A DNA stretch of 64,000 bases from Acidipila rosea (GTDB taxonomy: Bacteria > Acidobacteriota > Terriglobia > Terriglobales > Acidobacteriaceae), in NCBI RefSeq assembly GCF_004339725.1, contig NZ_SMGK01000002.1, positions 186,001 through 250,000 on the forward strand, read 5' to 3'. Shown one piece after another: positions 24,593-32,090 of the stretch. A model generated the notes under the pieces. That model saw only the letters and a list, made by a program, of their open reading frames with translations, was not told where the DNA came from and searched no databases. The translations under genes and the position numbers were made by a program. Within the stretch, counting starts at the first letter, position 1; each line of letters starts with the position of its first letter.

Positions 24593-25846
24593 ATGCAACA
24601 CGAGGAAGCAATGAAAGACACGCGTGAGGGAGGAATACCTGCAGAGGAGGGCAAGCCTGCAGCGCACCAGACCCAGACCGATCCGCCCATTGTGCTGGAC
24701 AGCAATGGGAAAATCGGGCGCGGTCCCATCCTCGTCGTTGCTGCTGTGCTGCTCGTAATTGGAGTGTTTATTATCACTGGAATCCGCACGCGAGTTCACG
24801 CGGAAGAGACGCTAACCAAAAATACCGCGCAGAACGCAGTGATGACTGTGGCCATCACCAATCCAAGCCAGGGTGCCAACGCCCTCGAGATCACTCTTCC
24901 AGCGAACACCCAGGCCTACATCGACACTCCTATCTACGCCCGCACCAGCGGCTACATCAAACGCTGGTATACCGATATCGGCAAACATGTGCATCGCGGT
25001 GATGTGCTCGCAGAGATCCAGACTCCGGAACTAGACCAGCAGGTCCAGCAGGCACAATCGGATCTGGCAACCGCAAAGGCAAACCTGCAGATCGCCCAGA
25101 TAACAGCCGAGCGATGGAAGAAGCTGCTGGCCAAAAATGCTGTCTCCCATCAGGAAGCAGACCAGGCGACCAGTGATTACAGCGCGCGCCAGTCTGCCCT
25201 TTCGTCCGCTGAGGCTAACCTGCGCCGCCTGGAACAACTGCAAGGCTTTGAAAAGGTGACAGCGCCATTTGACGGCGTAATCACTGCGCGCAATATCGAT
25301 ATCGGCTCCCTGATCCAGGCAGGAGATAACAACTCTCCCAAATCAGAACTTTTTCATATCTCGTCGACGGACAAGCTGCGCCTTTTCGTTCCCGTCCCCG
25401 AGGTTTACGCAAATTCCGTTCATACCGGCGACCGCATTGTCGTTACCTCGGATGCAGCGCCAAACCAGAAATTCATAGGCAGCATAGTTCGCAATTCAAA
25501 CGCAATTGACATCTCGAGCCGAACACTGAATGTCGAGGTTGATGTTCCCAATCAAGATCACCGGCTCCTGCCCGGACAGTATGCTTTCGTTCACCTTCCC
25601 ATTCCGCCTTCAGCGTCATCTTTAACCGTTCCTGCGAATGTCCTGCTCTTCCGCGCGGAAGGCCTGCGGGTAGGCGTAGTTCATGACGGCAGGGTGCAGC
25701 TTGTACCCGTGCAGATTGGTCATGACTATGGCGATAAGGTAGAGGTAATCTCGGGCCTCACACCGCAAGACAAGGTGATACTCAATCCCTCTGATTCGCT
25801 TGCAGAAGGAGAGCGGGTAAGAATCGAAAAGGGAGATGGAGAATGA
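24593..25846 (+). CDS. RND efflux membrane-fusion (periplasmic adaptor) protein
   Basis: A 417-residue adaptor that links the RND pump to the outer-membrane channel. A cytoplasmic N-terminal tail precedes one membrane span (ILVVAAVLLVIGVFIITGI, about 43-61). The lipoyl and hairpin parts follow: RTSGYIKRWYTDIGKHVHRGDVLAEI, then a coiled-coil with QQAQSDLATAKANLQIAQ. The barrel strand region is FEKVTAPFDGVITARNIDIGSLI. I chose ATG 24593 because AGAGGA lies just upstream; a GTG at 24551 is possible. Its stop overlaps the next gene's ATG by 4 bases. No lipobox is present. Confidence 0.92.
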   Translation: MQHEEAMKDTREGGIPAEEGKPAAHQTQTDPPIVLDSNGKIGRGPILVVAAVLLVIGVFIITGIRTRVHAEETLTKNTAQNAVMTVAITNPSQGANALEITLPANTQAYIDTPIYARTSGYIKRWYTDIGKHVHRGDVLAEIQTPELDQQVQQAQSDLATAKANLQIAQITAERWKKLLAKNAVSHQEADQATSDYSARQSALSSAEANLRRLEQLQGFEKVTAPFDGVITARNIDIGSLIQAGDNNSPKSELFHISSTDKLRLFVPVPEVYANSVHTGDRIVVTSDAAPNQKFIGSIVRNSNAIDISSRTLNVEVDVPNQDHRLLPGQYAFVHLPIPPSASSLTVPANVLLFRAEGLRVGVVHDGRVQLVPVQIGHDYGDKVEVISGLTPQDKVILNPSDSLAEGERVRIEKGDGE

Positions 25847-27303
25847 AGTCAGCCGCGATGGCGCTGATCGCAGCAGGGCTACTGTCGCTCGCTGGCTGCA
25901 TGGTGGGGCCGAACTACAAAAAGCCTCAGCCAATCATTGCTCCGACTTATAAAGAGGCCTCTCCCGCGACAGCTTCTGGCCAGGATGGCTGGAAGCAAAG
26001 TCGGCCCAGTGATAATGCCCTGAAGGGCGACTGGTGGACTATCTTTAGCGATCCGCAACTTGATGCACTTGAACCTCAAGTGGATGTTGCAAACCAGACG
26101 ATCAAAGCAGCGGAAGCAAATTTCCGGGCAGCGCGGGCGCAGATCGGCTATGCACGGTCTAACGAAGCTCCCACGATCGCCGTAGGACCCAGTGTAGGCA
26201 CCATACGATATTCAGCAAACCAGCCGTACTTTCCGTCAAACCTGGCCAACAATGGCACCGGCGATTTCAGCTTGCCCTTCGATCTGAACTACGAGATTGA
26301 TCTATGGGGGCGGATCAGGCGCGGCGTAACCTCTGCCCGTGAGCAGGCACAGGCCAGCGCTGCCGATCTTGAAAATGCGCGCCTGAGCCTGCACGCCGAG
26401 CTTGCGCTGGACTATTTCGGCCTCCGCGGGACGGATGCACAAACGAAGTTGCTCGACGACACGGTTAAGGCCTATGAAAGCGCATTGCAGCTTACGCAGG
26501 ACCGCTTTGATGGCGGGGCTGCGCCGCAATCGGATGTAGCGCAGGCTCGGACCCAGTTGAATCAGGCGCTCGTGGAGCGGACCGACCTCGAGGTGCAGCG
26601 TACGCAGTACGAGCACGCTATCGCGGTGCTTATCGGTAAGCCGCCGGCGCAATTCTCTTTGCCGCCCCTTCCGCTTAACCTGCATGCTCCTGCCATCCCG
26701 CAGATACCGGCAGTCGTGCCTGCAACCCTGCTTGAACGCCGTCCGGACATCGCAGCAGACGAGCGCAGAATGGCTTCTGCGAACGAGCAGATTGGAATCG
26801 CGGAGGCCGCGTACTTCCCTACCCTCTCGTTGAGCGGAAGCACCGGGCTGCTCGGAACATCAGCACTCAACTGGTTCACCTGGCCAAGCCGATTCTGGGC
26901 AGTCGGGCCGACGTTTTCTGAGACGCTCTTCGATGCTGGACGCCGGCGCTCTACAAAGCAGATTACCGTGGCGCAGTATGACTCCACCGTCGCAAACTAT
27001 CGTCAGACTGTGCTGGCGGCCTTTCAACAGGTGGAAGATAACCTGGCTGCTCTTCGTGTGCTCTCAAATGAAGAACGCCAGCAGCATGAGGCCACAGCAT
27101 CGGCCGAGCAATCGCTCGACTTGTTTCAAACCCGCTACGAGGGCGGAGTCGATACCTATCTGCAGGTGGTGACCTGGCAGACGGCGGCGCTCAACAATCA
27201 GCGCAATGATCTTGTGATCCTGCAGCGGCGGCTGGACGCCAGCGTTCTGCTCATCAAGGCGCTCGGTGGCGGATGGGATAGCAGCAAACTTCCGCATCTA
27301 TGA
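25843..27303 (+). CDS. RND efflux outer-membrane lipoprotein (NodT/OprM family)
   Basis: A 486-residue outer-membrane factor that forms the exit channel of the pump. The signal ends in the lipobox LLSLAGC with the lipidated Cys at 19, followed by MVGPNYKKP, the family hallmark. Two repeats of the TolC-like outer-membrane efflux domain follow, with NYEIDLWGRIRRGVTSAREQ in the first and LLERRPDIAADERRMASAN between them. It overlaps the adaptor gene (ATGA), completing the three-gene operon. A 277-bp gap separates it from the next gene. Confidence 0.94.
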   Translation: MKSAAMALIAAGLLSLAGCMVGPNYKKPQPIIAPTYKEASPATASGQDGWKQSRPSDNALKGDWWTIFSDPQLDALEPQVDVANQTIKAAEANFRAARAQIGYARSNEAPTIAVGPSVGTIRYSANQPYFPSNLANNGTGDFSLPFDLNYEIDLWGRIRRGVTSAREQAQASAADLENARLSLHAELALDYFGLRGTDAQTKLLDDTVKAYESALQLTQDRFDGGAAPQSDVAQARTQLNQALVERTDLEVQRTQYEHAIAVLIGKPPAQFSLPPLPLNLHAPAIPQIPAVVPATLLERRPDIAADERRMASANEQIGIAEAAYFPTLSLSGSTGLLGTSALNWFTWPSRFWAVGPTFSETLFDAGRRRSTKQITVAQYDSTVANYRQTVLAAFQQVEDNLAALRVLSNEERQQHEATASAEQSLDLFQTRYEGGVDTYLQVVTWQTAALNNQRNDLVILQRRLDASVLLIKALGGGWDSSKLPHL

Positions 27304-27580
27304 TCGTTCCGATGGACTGTTCTTTGGCGATCAAACTTTTTTGAGGCCCTTGCTGCATGAATGAAACCTTCGGCTTTCGTCACCGCTGCGTCATCTTTTC
27401 GTCATCTCCGGCGTGACAGCCGTGCTCTACTAGAAACAAGTGGAGCGCTTTTACTTCCGCTGGAGACTCTTGACGCTGGCGTGCGTTGCTCACCGCAAGC
27501 GATCAAAGAGCGGTCCGACCTACACTTTTAACAGGCCAGTCGTCTAAGGAGCACGAGTTAATCGAGGCGGAGTCCAAAGT
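27304..27580. promoter_or_regulatory. Intergenic region before the polyprenyl synthase / oxidase-like operon
   Basis: 277 bp without a gene. A TTGACG hexamer lies near 27470 but has no clear -10 at the right distance. GGAG sits 9 bases before the downstream ATG. It is the only gap large enough to hold the main promoter of the compact six-gene operon that follows. Confidence 0.4.
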
Positions 27581-28483
27581 ATGCTTTCAGTCGTACAGAG
27601 CGCATCAACCAGAAAACTGCTGGAGGATGCGTTTCTATCAAGTTTTCATCTCGCTTCTGATATAGAACATCACCTCTCTGGGGCCCTGCGGGAGACGCTC
27701 GAGCGTCCCGGCAGCATGATACGCGCTGATCTGGCTTTGCGTACAGGGCGAACCTACGGATTGCCGGAAGGAAGCGCAGAAAAGCTCGCGATTGCGATCG
27801 AATATTTCCATACCGCGTCCTTGGTCTTCGACGATCTTCCGTGTATGGACAATGCCAGCCATCGCCGGGGAGCACCCTGCGTGCATCACCTCTTCGGAGA
27901 GGGCGCAGCCATCTTGGCAGCGCTTGCTCTCATCAATCGTGCCTATGCCCTTCTATGGAAAGCGGTTGCCGGGTTCCCTGTCGGCCTTCAGTCGGCGTGT
28001 CTTGATTACGTCGAACAGAATCTTGGCGTGGCCGGGTTATTGAACGGTCAGAGCCAGGATATTAATTATTCAAAGCTGACCGCTGACTCTCGCGTGCCTC
28101 AACAGATAGCATTGGGCAAGACCGTCTCGCTGATCAGGCTGGCCCTGGTTCTCCCTGCCATGCTAGGAGGCGCTCCTCCTAAAGAGATTCATCTGCTCAA
28201 GCGGCTGGCCGTATCGTGGGGCCTGAGCTATCAGATAGTCGATGACCTGAAGGATATCCTGCACACGGCAGAACAGGGTGGGAAGACAACGGCCAGAGAT
28301 GCGGACCTTGACCGTCCAAACCTGGCACTTACGATTGGCATCCACGAATCCTTTCGCAAGGTCGATCGCTTAATGCGCATCAGTGATCGGATCATCTCAA
28401 AGCTGAGTCAGCGGCAGCCCTCGTTCGGCTTTCTCAACGGTATCCGCGAGCAGTTCGACAAAGAACTTTCGACATTATCCTAA
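27581..28483 (+). CDS. Polyprenyl diphosphate synthase (IspA-like)
   Basis: A 300-residue trans-isoprenyl diphosphate synthase, which condenses isopentenyl units to farnesyl or geranylgeranyl diphosphate. The first Asp-rich motif is DDLPCMD (84-90) followed by RRGAPCVH, and the second is DDLKD (221-225); both are intact for Mg binding. The usual GGKRxRP segment before them is changed to RPGSMIRADLALRTG, a form also met in some geranylgeranyl diphosphate synthases, so product length is open. It leads an operon with an ABC exporter pair and oxidase-like genes, 21 bp from the next gene. A prenyl donor for a modified heme or quinone would fit that setting, but this is inference. Confidence 0.88.
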   Translation: MLSVVQSASTRKLLEDAFLSSFHLASDIEHHLSGALRETLERPGSMIRADLALRTGRTYGLPEGSAEKLAIAIEYFHTASLVFDDLPCMDNASHRRGAPCVHHLFGEGAAILAALALINRAYALLWKAVAGFPVGLQSACLDYVEQNLGVAGLLNGQSQDINYSKLTADSRVPQQIALGKTVSLIRLALVLPAMLGGAPPKEIHLLKRLAVSWGLSYQIVDDLKDILHTAEQGGKTTARDADLDRPNLALTIGIHESFRKVDRLMRISDRIISKLSQRQPSFGFLNGIREQFDKELSTLS

Positions 28484-28504
28484 GTAAGAGCTGGCATTAT
28501 TCCT

Positions 28505-29617
28505 ATGATTTTTTTGAAGTTGATACTCACAAACCTAGGTCGTCATCGCATTCGCACGTTGATCAGCGTAGCCGGCATTGCATTCAGTGTGGCGGCAATG
28601 CTGACAGTAGTGACTATCCTCCAAGGCGCAGTTGGCATGTTCTCAGGGTTGCTCTCGGCAGACAGCCAGATCCTTGTTTTTGAGAGGAATGTCTCGGATC
28701 TGTTTTTCAGCAGCGTACCCGATGCCGCGGTGAAGGACATCCAGGGCTGGAGCATGGTGCAGCATGCCAACCCGGTTCTGTTCGGGGTTGTATCGAGCCT
28801 CGATCATCCAATCATTACCTGCTTCGGAGTGACGCCCGAAGATGCGCGCATCCACGACGCGGCGTGGCTTGCGGGCACGAGAAGTGAATTTGGAACCGGT
28901 GCAAATCAAGTTGTACTTGGAGAACGGGCTGCGGAATTCCTGAACGCTAAGGTTGGCAGCAAGGTCTCGATTGGCCACGGAGTCTTTTCTGTAATCGGCA
29001 TCATCAGAACTAAAAATGGCTTTGAAGATGGCGGCGTGTTCATGCCCCTACGCAGTGCCCAGAACTTCTTCCACAAAGAAGGAACCTCATCTGTCTTGAC
29101 AGTGAAACTGAAGAGCAGAAACGATCAGGCCGCCTTTAAGAGCCAGGTCAAGCAGCGATATCCAGCCCTGATCGCGCTTCAGGATCAGGAATTTGATCGC
29201 TCATACTCGCAGTTCAGAATTCTCAAGGCCACAGCCTGGGCGGTAGGTGCGTGCGGTCTGCTGCTGGGTGGCCTGGGCGTCGCGAATACGATGATCATGT
29301 CTGTTTTTACCCGCATTCGTGAGATCGCGATTCTCCGCGTGAATGGGTTTTCGAATGGCCAGATAGCCGCAATGATCTTTGGCGAGTCTGGCGTGGTCTC
29401 GCTCATAGGCACAGTCGCCGGGCTACTGATTGGTGCGGCTGCAATTGTAGCTCTCAAGCTGATTCCCGCGTTGCACGGCTACGTAGATGCAGACATTCAG
29501 CCGCTGGTAGTCGTGGCGGTCGTCTTCCTCGCATGTCTCACGGGAATTGCCGGCGGACTCTATCCCGCCTTTTACGCCATGCGTATCCGCGCAGTGGAGG
29601 CGCTTCGCTTTGAGTAA
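28505..29617 (+). CDS. ABC transporter permease, FtsX/MacB type
   Basis: A 370-residue membrane protein with the MacB/FtsX plan: a first span near residues 20-42 (LISVAGIAFSVAAMLTVV), a long periplasmic domain (about 45-245) and three C-terminal spans. The end MRIRAVEALRFE is typical of the family (motif R-x-x-P/A-x-EALR). Such permeases usually do not import; they drive lipoprotein or peptide export, or mechanical signalling in the periplasm. It pairs with the overlapping ATPase gene. Only four spans are present, as expected, and no fused ATPase domain is seen. Its place in an operon with redox membrane proteins is unusual. Confidence 0.9.
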   Translation: MIFLKLILTNLGRHRIRTLISVAGIAFSVAAMLTVVTILQGAVGMFSGLLSADSQILVFERNVSDLFFSSVPDAAVKDIQGWSMVQHANPVLFGVVSSLDHPIITCFGVTPEDARIHDAAWLAGTRSEFGTGANQVVLGERAAEFLNAKVGSKVSIGHGVFSVIGIIRTKNGFEDGGVFMPLRSAQNFFHKEGTSSVLTVKLKSRNDQAAFKSQVKQRYPALIALQDQEFDRSYSQFRILKATAWAVGACGLLLGGLGVANTMIMSVFTRIREIAILRVNGFSNGQIAAMIFGESGVVSLIGTVAGLLIGAAAIVALKLIPALHGYVDADIQPLVVVAVVFLACLTGIAGGLYPAFYAMRIRAVEALRFE

Positions 29618-30320
29618 TTGTGTTCTAACTCCTGCCCTTAAGAAGACAGCCGTCGTCGTCAGTGCCGAAGATGTATGGAAGAGCTATGACGATGAGACGA
29701 TTCAGGTCTTGAATGGAGTGGACTTCGAGGCGCGTGCAGGTCAGACGGTGGCGCTATGCGGCCCTTCAGGGTGTGGCAAAAGCACACTCCTGCACCTACT
29801 TGGCGGCCTTGATCATCCTACGCGTGGCCGCGTGACGGTGAACGGAAAGCCGGTTGGAGATGGCCAGGGCTCACTTCATCTCCTGCGACACGAAGTTGGA
29901 TTTGTGTTTCAGCTTCACAACCTGATCGCTGACCTTACGCTTGAAGAGAACTGCCTGATCCCAACGGTCGCAGCCGGTACGTCCCGCAGCGTTGCTCTGG
30001 AGCGACTGCGGCAACTGACAGAGCGCACCGGCCTCACGCATCGACTCAAGCATCGCATTCAGAAACTCTCCGGCGGTGAGCGTCAACGAACTGCGCTGTG
30101 TCGTGCGCTGATGAACCGGCCCCGCATCCTGCTTGCGGATGAACCTACAGGTTCGCTGGACGAGCGCACCAGCAGGCAAATCTTCGACCTGCTGCTGGAG
30201 TTGGTTGCAACCGAGGGCATCACCCTGATCATGGCAACGCACGATCACGGCCTTGCTCAGAAATGCGACCGGCTTGTAGAGATGCGCGATGGGAGGATCT
30301 GTGAGTCGAGCCTCACATGA
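29610..30320 (+). CDS. ABC transporter ATP-binding protein, LolD/MacB type
   Basis: A 236-residue ATPase partner of the FtsX-like permease. It has Walker A GPSGCGKST, signature LSGGERQR, Walker B ILLADEPTGSLD and H-loop THDH. The LADEPTGSLD form is characteristic of LolD/MacB/FtsE-type ATPases and supports the pairing. I chose the TTG at 29610 because GGAGG lies 9 bases upstream, inside the end of the permease gene, giving an 8-base overlap. Its own tail overlaps the next gene by 20 bases, so the operon is translationally coupled. Confidence 0.9.
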   Translation: MSNCVLTPALKKTAVVVSAEDVWKSYDDETIQVLNGVDFEARAGQTVALCGPSGCGKSTLLHLLGGLDHPTRGRVTVNGKPVGDGQGSLHLLRHEVGFVFQLHNLIADLTLEENCLIPTVAAGTSRSVALERLRQLTERTGLTHRLKHRIQKLSGGERQRTALCRALMNRPRILLADEPTGSLDERTSRQIFDLLLELVATEGITLIMATHDHGLAQKCDRLVEMRDGRICESSLT

Positions 30321-31674
30321 TCACGATGCAGTGAGACCCATCCAGCCGGAAGCACGCGAGACTTCCGTCCTCGCGGCGGCGGCGTGGCACAGTCTCGCGT
30401 GGCTTGTCGTGGCAAACGTAATCGGCGTCTGGCTCGCGCTCCTTCTTCTCTACCCGGCAGCCGGTAGCTGGCTCGGCGAATGGAGCTATGGGCGATGGAT
30501 GCCGGTCCATCTCAACTTTCAGCTCTATGGCTGGATAAGCCTGCCGCTGGTCGCATGGCTGCTCAAGGTTTACCAGGCAGAACGCGGCTTTGCAGCCCAC
30601 TGGAGTCGCGGCGCACTGTGGCTCTGGTCTCTTGCCCTTACCGTCGGGGCCTACTCATGGCTGAATGGTCACTCCAGCGGCAAGCTCTTTCTGGATTGGA
30701 CAGGATACAGCCGCGTCTTCTTCCCTGCGTCTATCTTCTTCCTCTGGCTCGTACTGGCAGGAGCCTTCCTACAGCATTTCCGGTCGCCGGAGAATGCCTC
30801 GGCTGCGATTCGCGGGGCAAAGCTGCTGGGTCTGGCCTTACTCGCTCTGGTTCCTGTCGCCATTTACATGGCGGCAGATCCTTCTATCTATCCGCCGGTG
30901 AACCCGGACAGCGGCGGCCCAACAGGTGCGAGCCAGCTCGAGTCTGTGCTGGTGATTGTCCTCATTCTCTTTCTACTGCCCTATGGCATCACCAGGCGAG
31001 GTCCAAGAGGTAAGCAGTGGATTACGGCCGCGTGGATTCTCTTTGTGCTGGAGTGTCTGCTTTGCCTCGGTCTCGGCCGCAGGGATGTGAGCCACCACAG
31101 ACCGACGCAGTTCATCAGCCTGGGAAGTCTGCTAGTCTGGGTGCCGCTCATCCCCGCGTACTACAGCGGCTTCTGCTGGCACAGAAACACAAGGCAGTGG
31201 CGGATAGCTGTGTTGGCCTGGTGGGCGCTTTTGATCCCGACGGGCTGGTGCCTTTTTCTTCCCGGCGTGCTCGATCATCTCAAGTTTACGGATGGGCTGG
31301 TGGGCCATTCCTTGATGGCAATGGCGGGCTTTGTTACGAGCCTTCTGATTCTGCTGCTGGTAGTGCTGCTGGGCGACGACGGCGATGTATTCGATTCACG
31401 ATGGGCCTTCTTCGCCTGGCAGAGCGCTACCTTTGCGTATGTCGTCATCATGCTGCTCGCGGGATGGATCGAGGGAAATGACCCCACCTTCACAATGGTG
31501 CCCAGCGCGATGCGGAATGCGATTTATGGATTGCGCCTTGTGCTTGGCGTTGCAATGACGGCAGCATCCTGCAACTGGCTTCTACGACTTACTATGCGCA
31601 TGAGAACAACGACAATTCGCTCACACCGCTCCTCATCCACCACGCGGTCGCTGCGGGAGGCGGCCAGCGTATGA
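30301..31674 (+). CDS. Heme-copper oxidase subunit I-like membrane protein
   Basis: A 457-residue protein with about 12 predicted membrane spans that resembles subunit I of cbb3 oxidase (CcoN) or nitric oxide reductase (NorB). Similar points are HLNFQLYGW (His 70, the place of a low-spin heme ligand), a His pair SHH (265-266, like the metal-binding pair) and DHLKFTDGLVGHSLMAMAGF near 325-344, which matches the span that normally carries an H-x-H heme-ligand pair; here the second His is Leu 338. No His is seen in the span where the first CuB ligand should be (GPTGASQLESVLVIV). I chose GTG 30301 for its GGAGG. It may bind one or two hemes and lack a normal oxygen site. Very unusual; the family link is inferred by eye. 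Confidence 0.68.
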   Translation: MSRASHDHDAVRPIQPEARETSVLAAAAWHSLAWLVVANVIGVWLALLLLYPAAGSWLGEWSYGRWMPVHLNFQLYGWISLPLVAWLLKVYQAERGFAAHWSRGALWLWSLALTVGAYSWLNGHSSGKLFLDWTGYSRVFFPASIFFLWLVLAGAFLQHFRSPENASAAIRGAKLLGLALLALVPVAIYMAADPSIYPPVNPDSGGPTGASQLESVLVIVLILFLLPYGITRRGPRGKQWITAAWILFVLECLLCLGLGRRDVSHHRPTQFISLGSLLVWVPLIPAYYSGFCWHRNTRQWRIAVLAWWALLIPTGWCLFLPGVLDHLKFTDGLVGHSLMAMAGFVTSLLILLLVVLLGDDGDVFDSRWAFFAWQSATFAYVVIMLLAGWIEGNDPTFTMVPSAMRNAIYGLRLVLGVAMTAASCNWLLRLTMRMRTTTIRSHRSSSTTRSLREAASV

Positions 31675-32090
31675 GACGAGATCGCCGATTCTGGATCGTG
31701 CTTTATCAATATGCTGCTGGTCTTTGTGATGCCGGCACTGGGTTGTTTCTTCTCCTCGCACCGGCATGGACACTTGGACTGATGGGCATCAAGGTAATCC
31801 CGCACCCCATCGTCTTCGTCAGCTACATAGGCGTATTTGTTTTGTCTGTGGGGCTTACTTATCTGTGGGTCGCGGTGACCGCCGCGGCCGGAGCGGGCAG
31901 TGCTCCTCGCTGGCAGACACAGTGGTTCATCACTGCTCTCTTCCGAACACTCGTGGCGCTCTTCATCGTGGCTGAGATCGCAACCGGAAGACTGGAAAGT
32001 GCATGGGCCGGAGTAGCCCTGACTGATGGAACATTTGCGATGATCCAGTGGATCGGACTTCGCAGAGGCTGGCTCAACTTTGGAAAGTAA
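31671..32090 (+). CDS. Small four-span membrane protein of the oxidase-like operon
   Basis: A 139-residue protein with about four hydrophobic spans (residues 10-35, 43-68, 84-104, 112-130). No motif known to me is present, and there is no signal peptide. It overlaps the subunit I-like gene by 4 bases (ATGA) and the following fusion gene by 11 bases, so it is part of the same transcript and probably of the same membrane complex. It could be a small accessory subunit, but there is no direct evidence of function. Confidence 0.75.
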   Translation: MRRDRRFWIVLYQYAAGLCDAGTGLFLLLAPAWTLGLMGIKVIPHPIVFVSYIGVFVLSVGLTYLWVAVTAAAGAGSAPRWQTQWFITALFRTLVALFIVAEIATGRLESAWAGVALTDGTFAMIQWIGLRRGWLNFGK

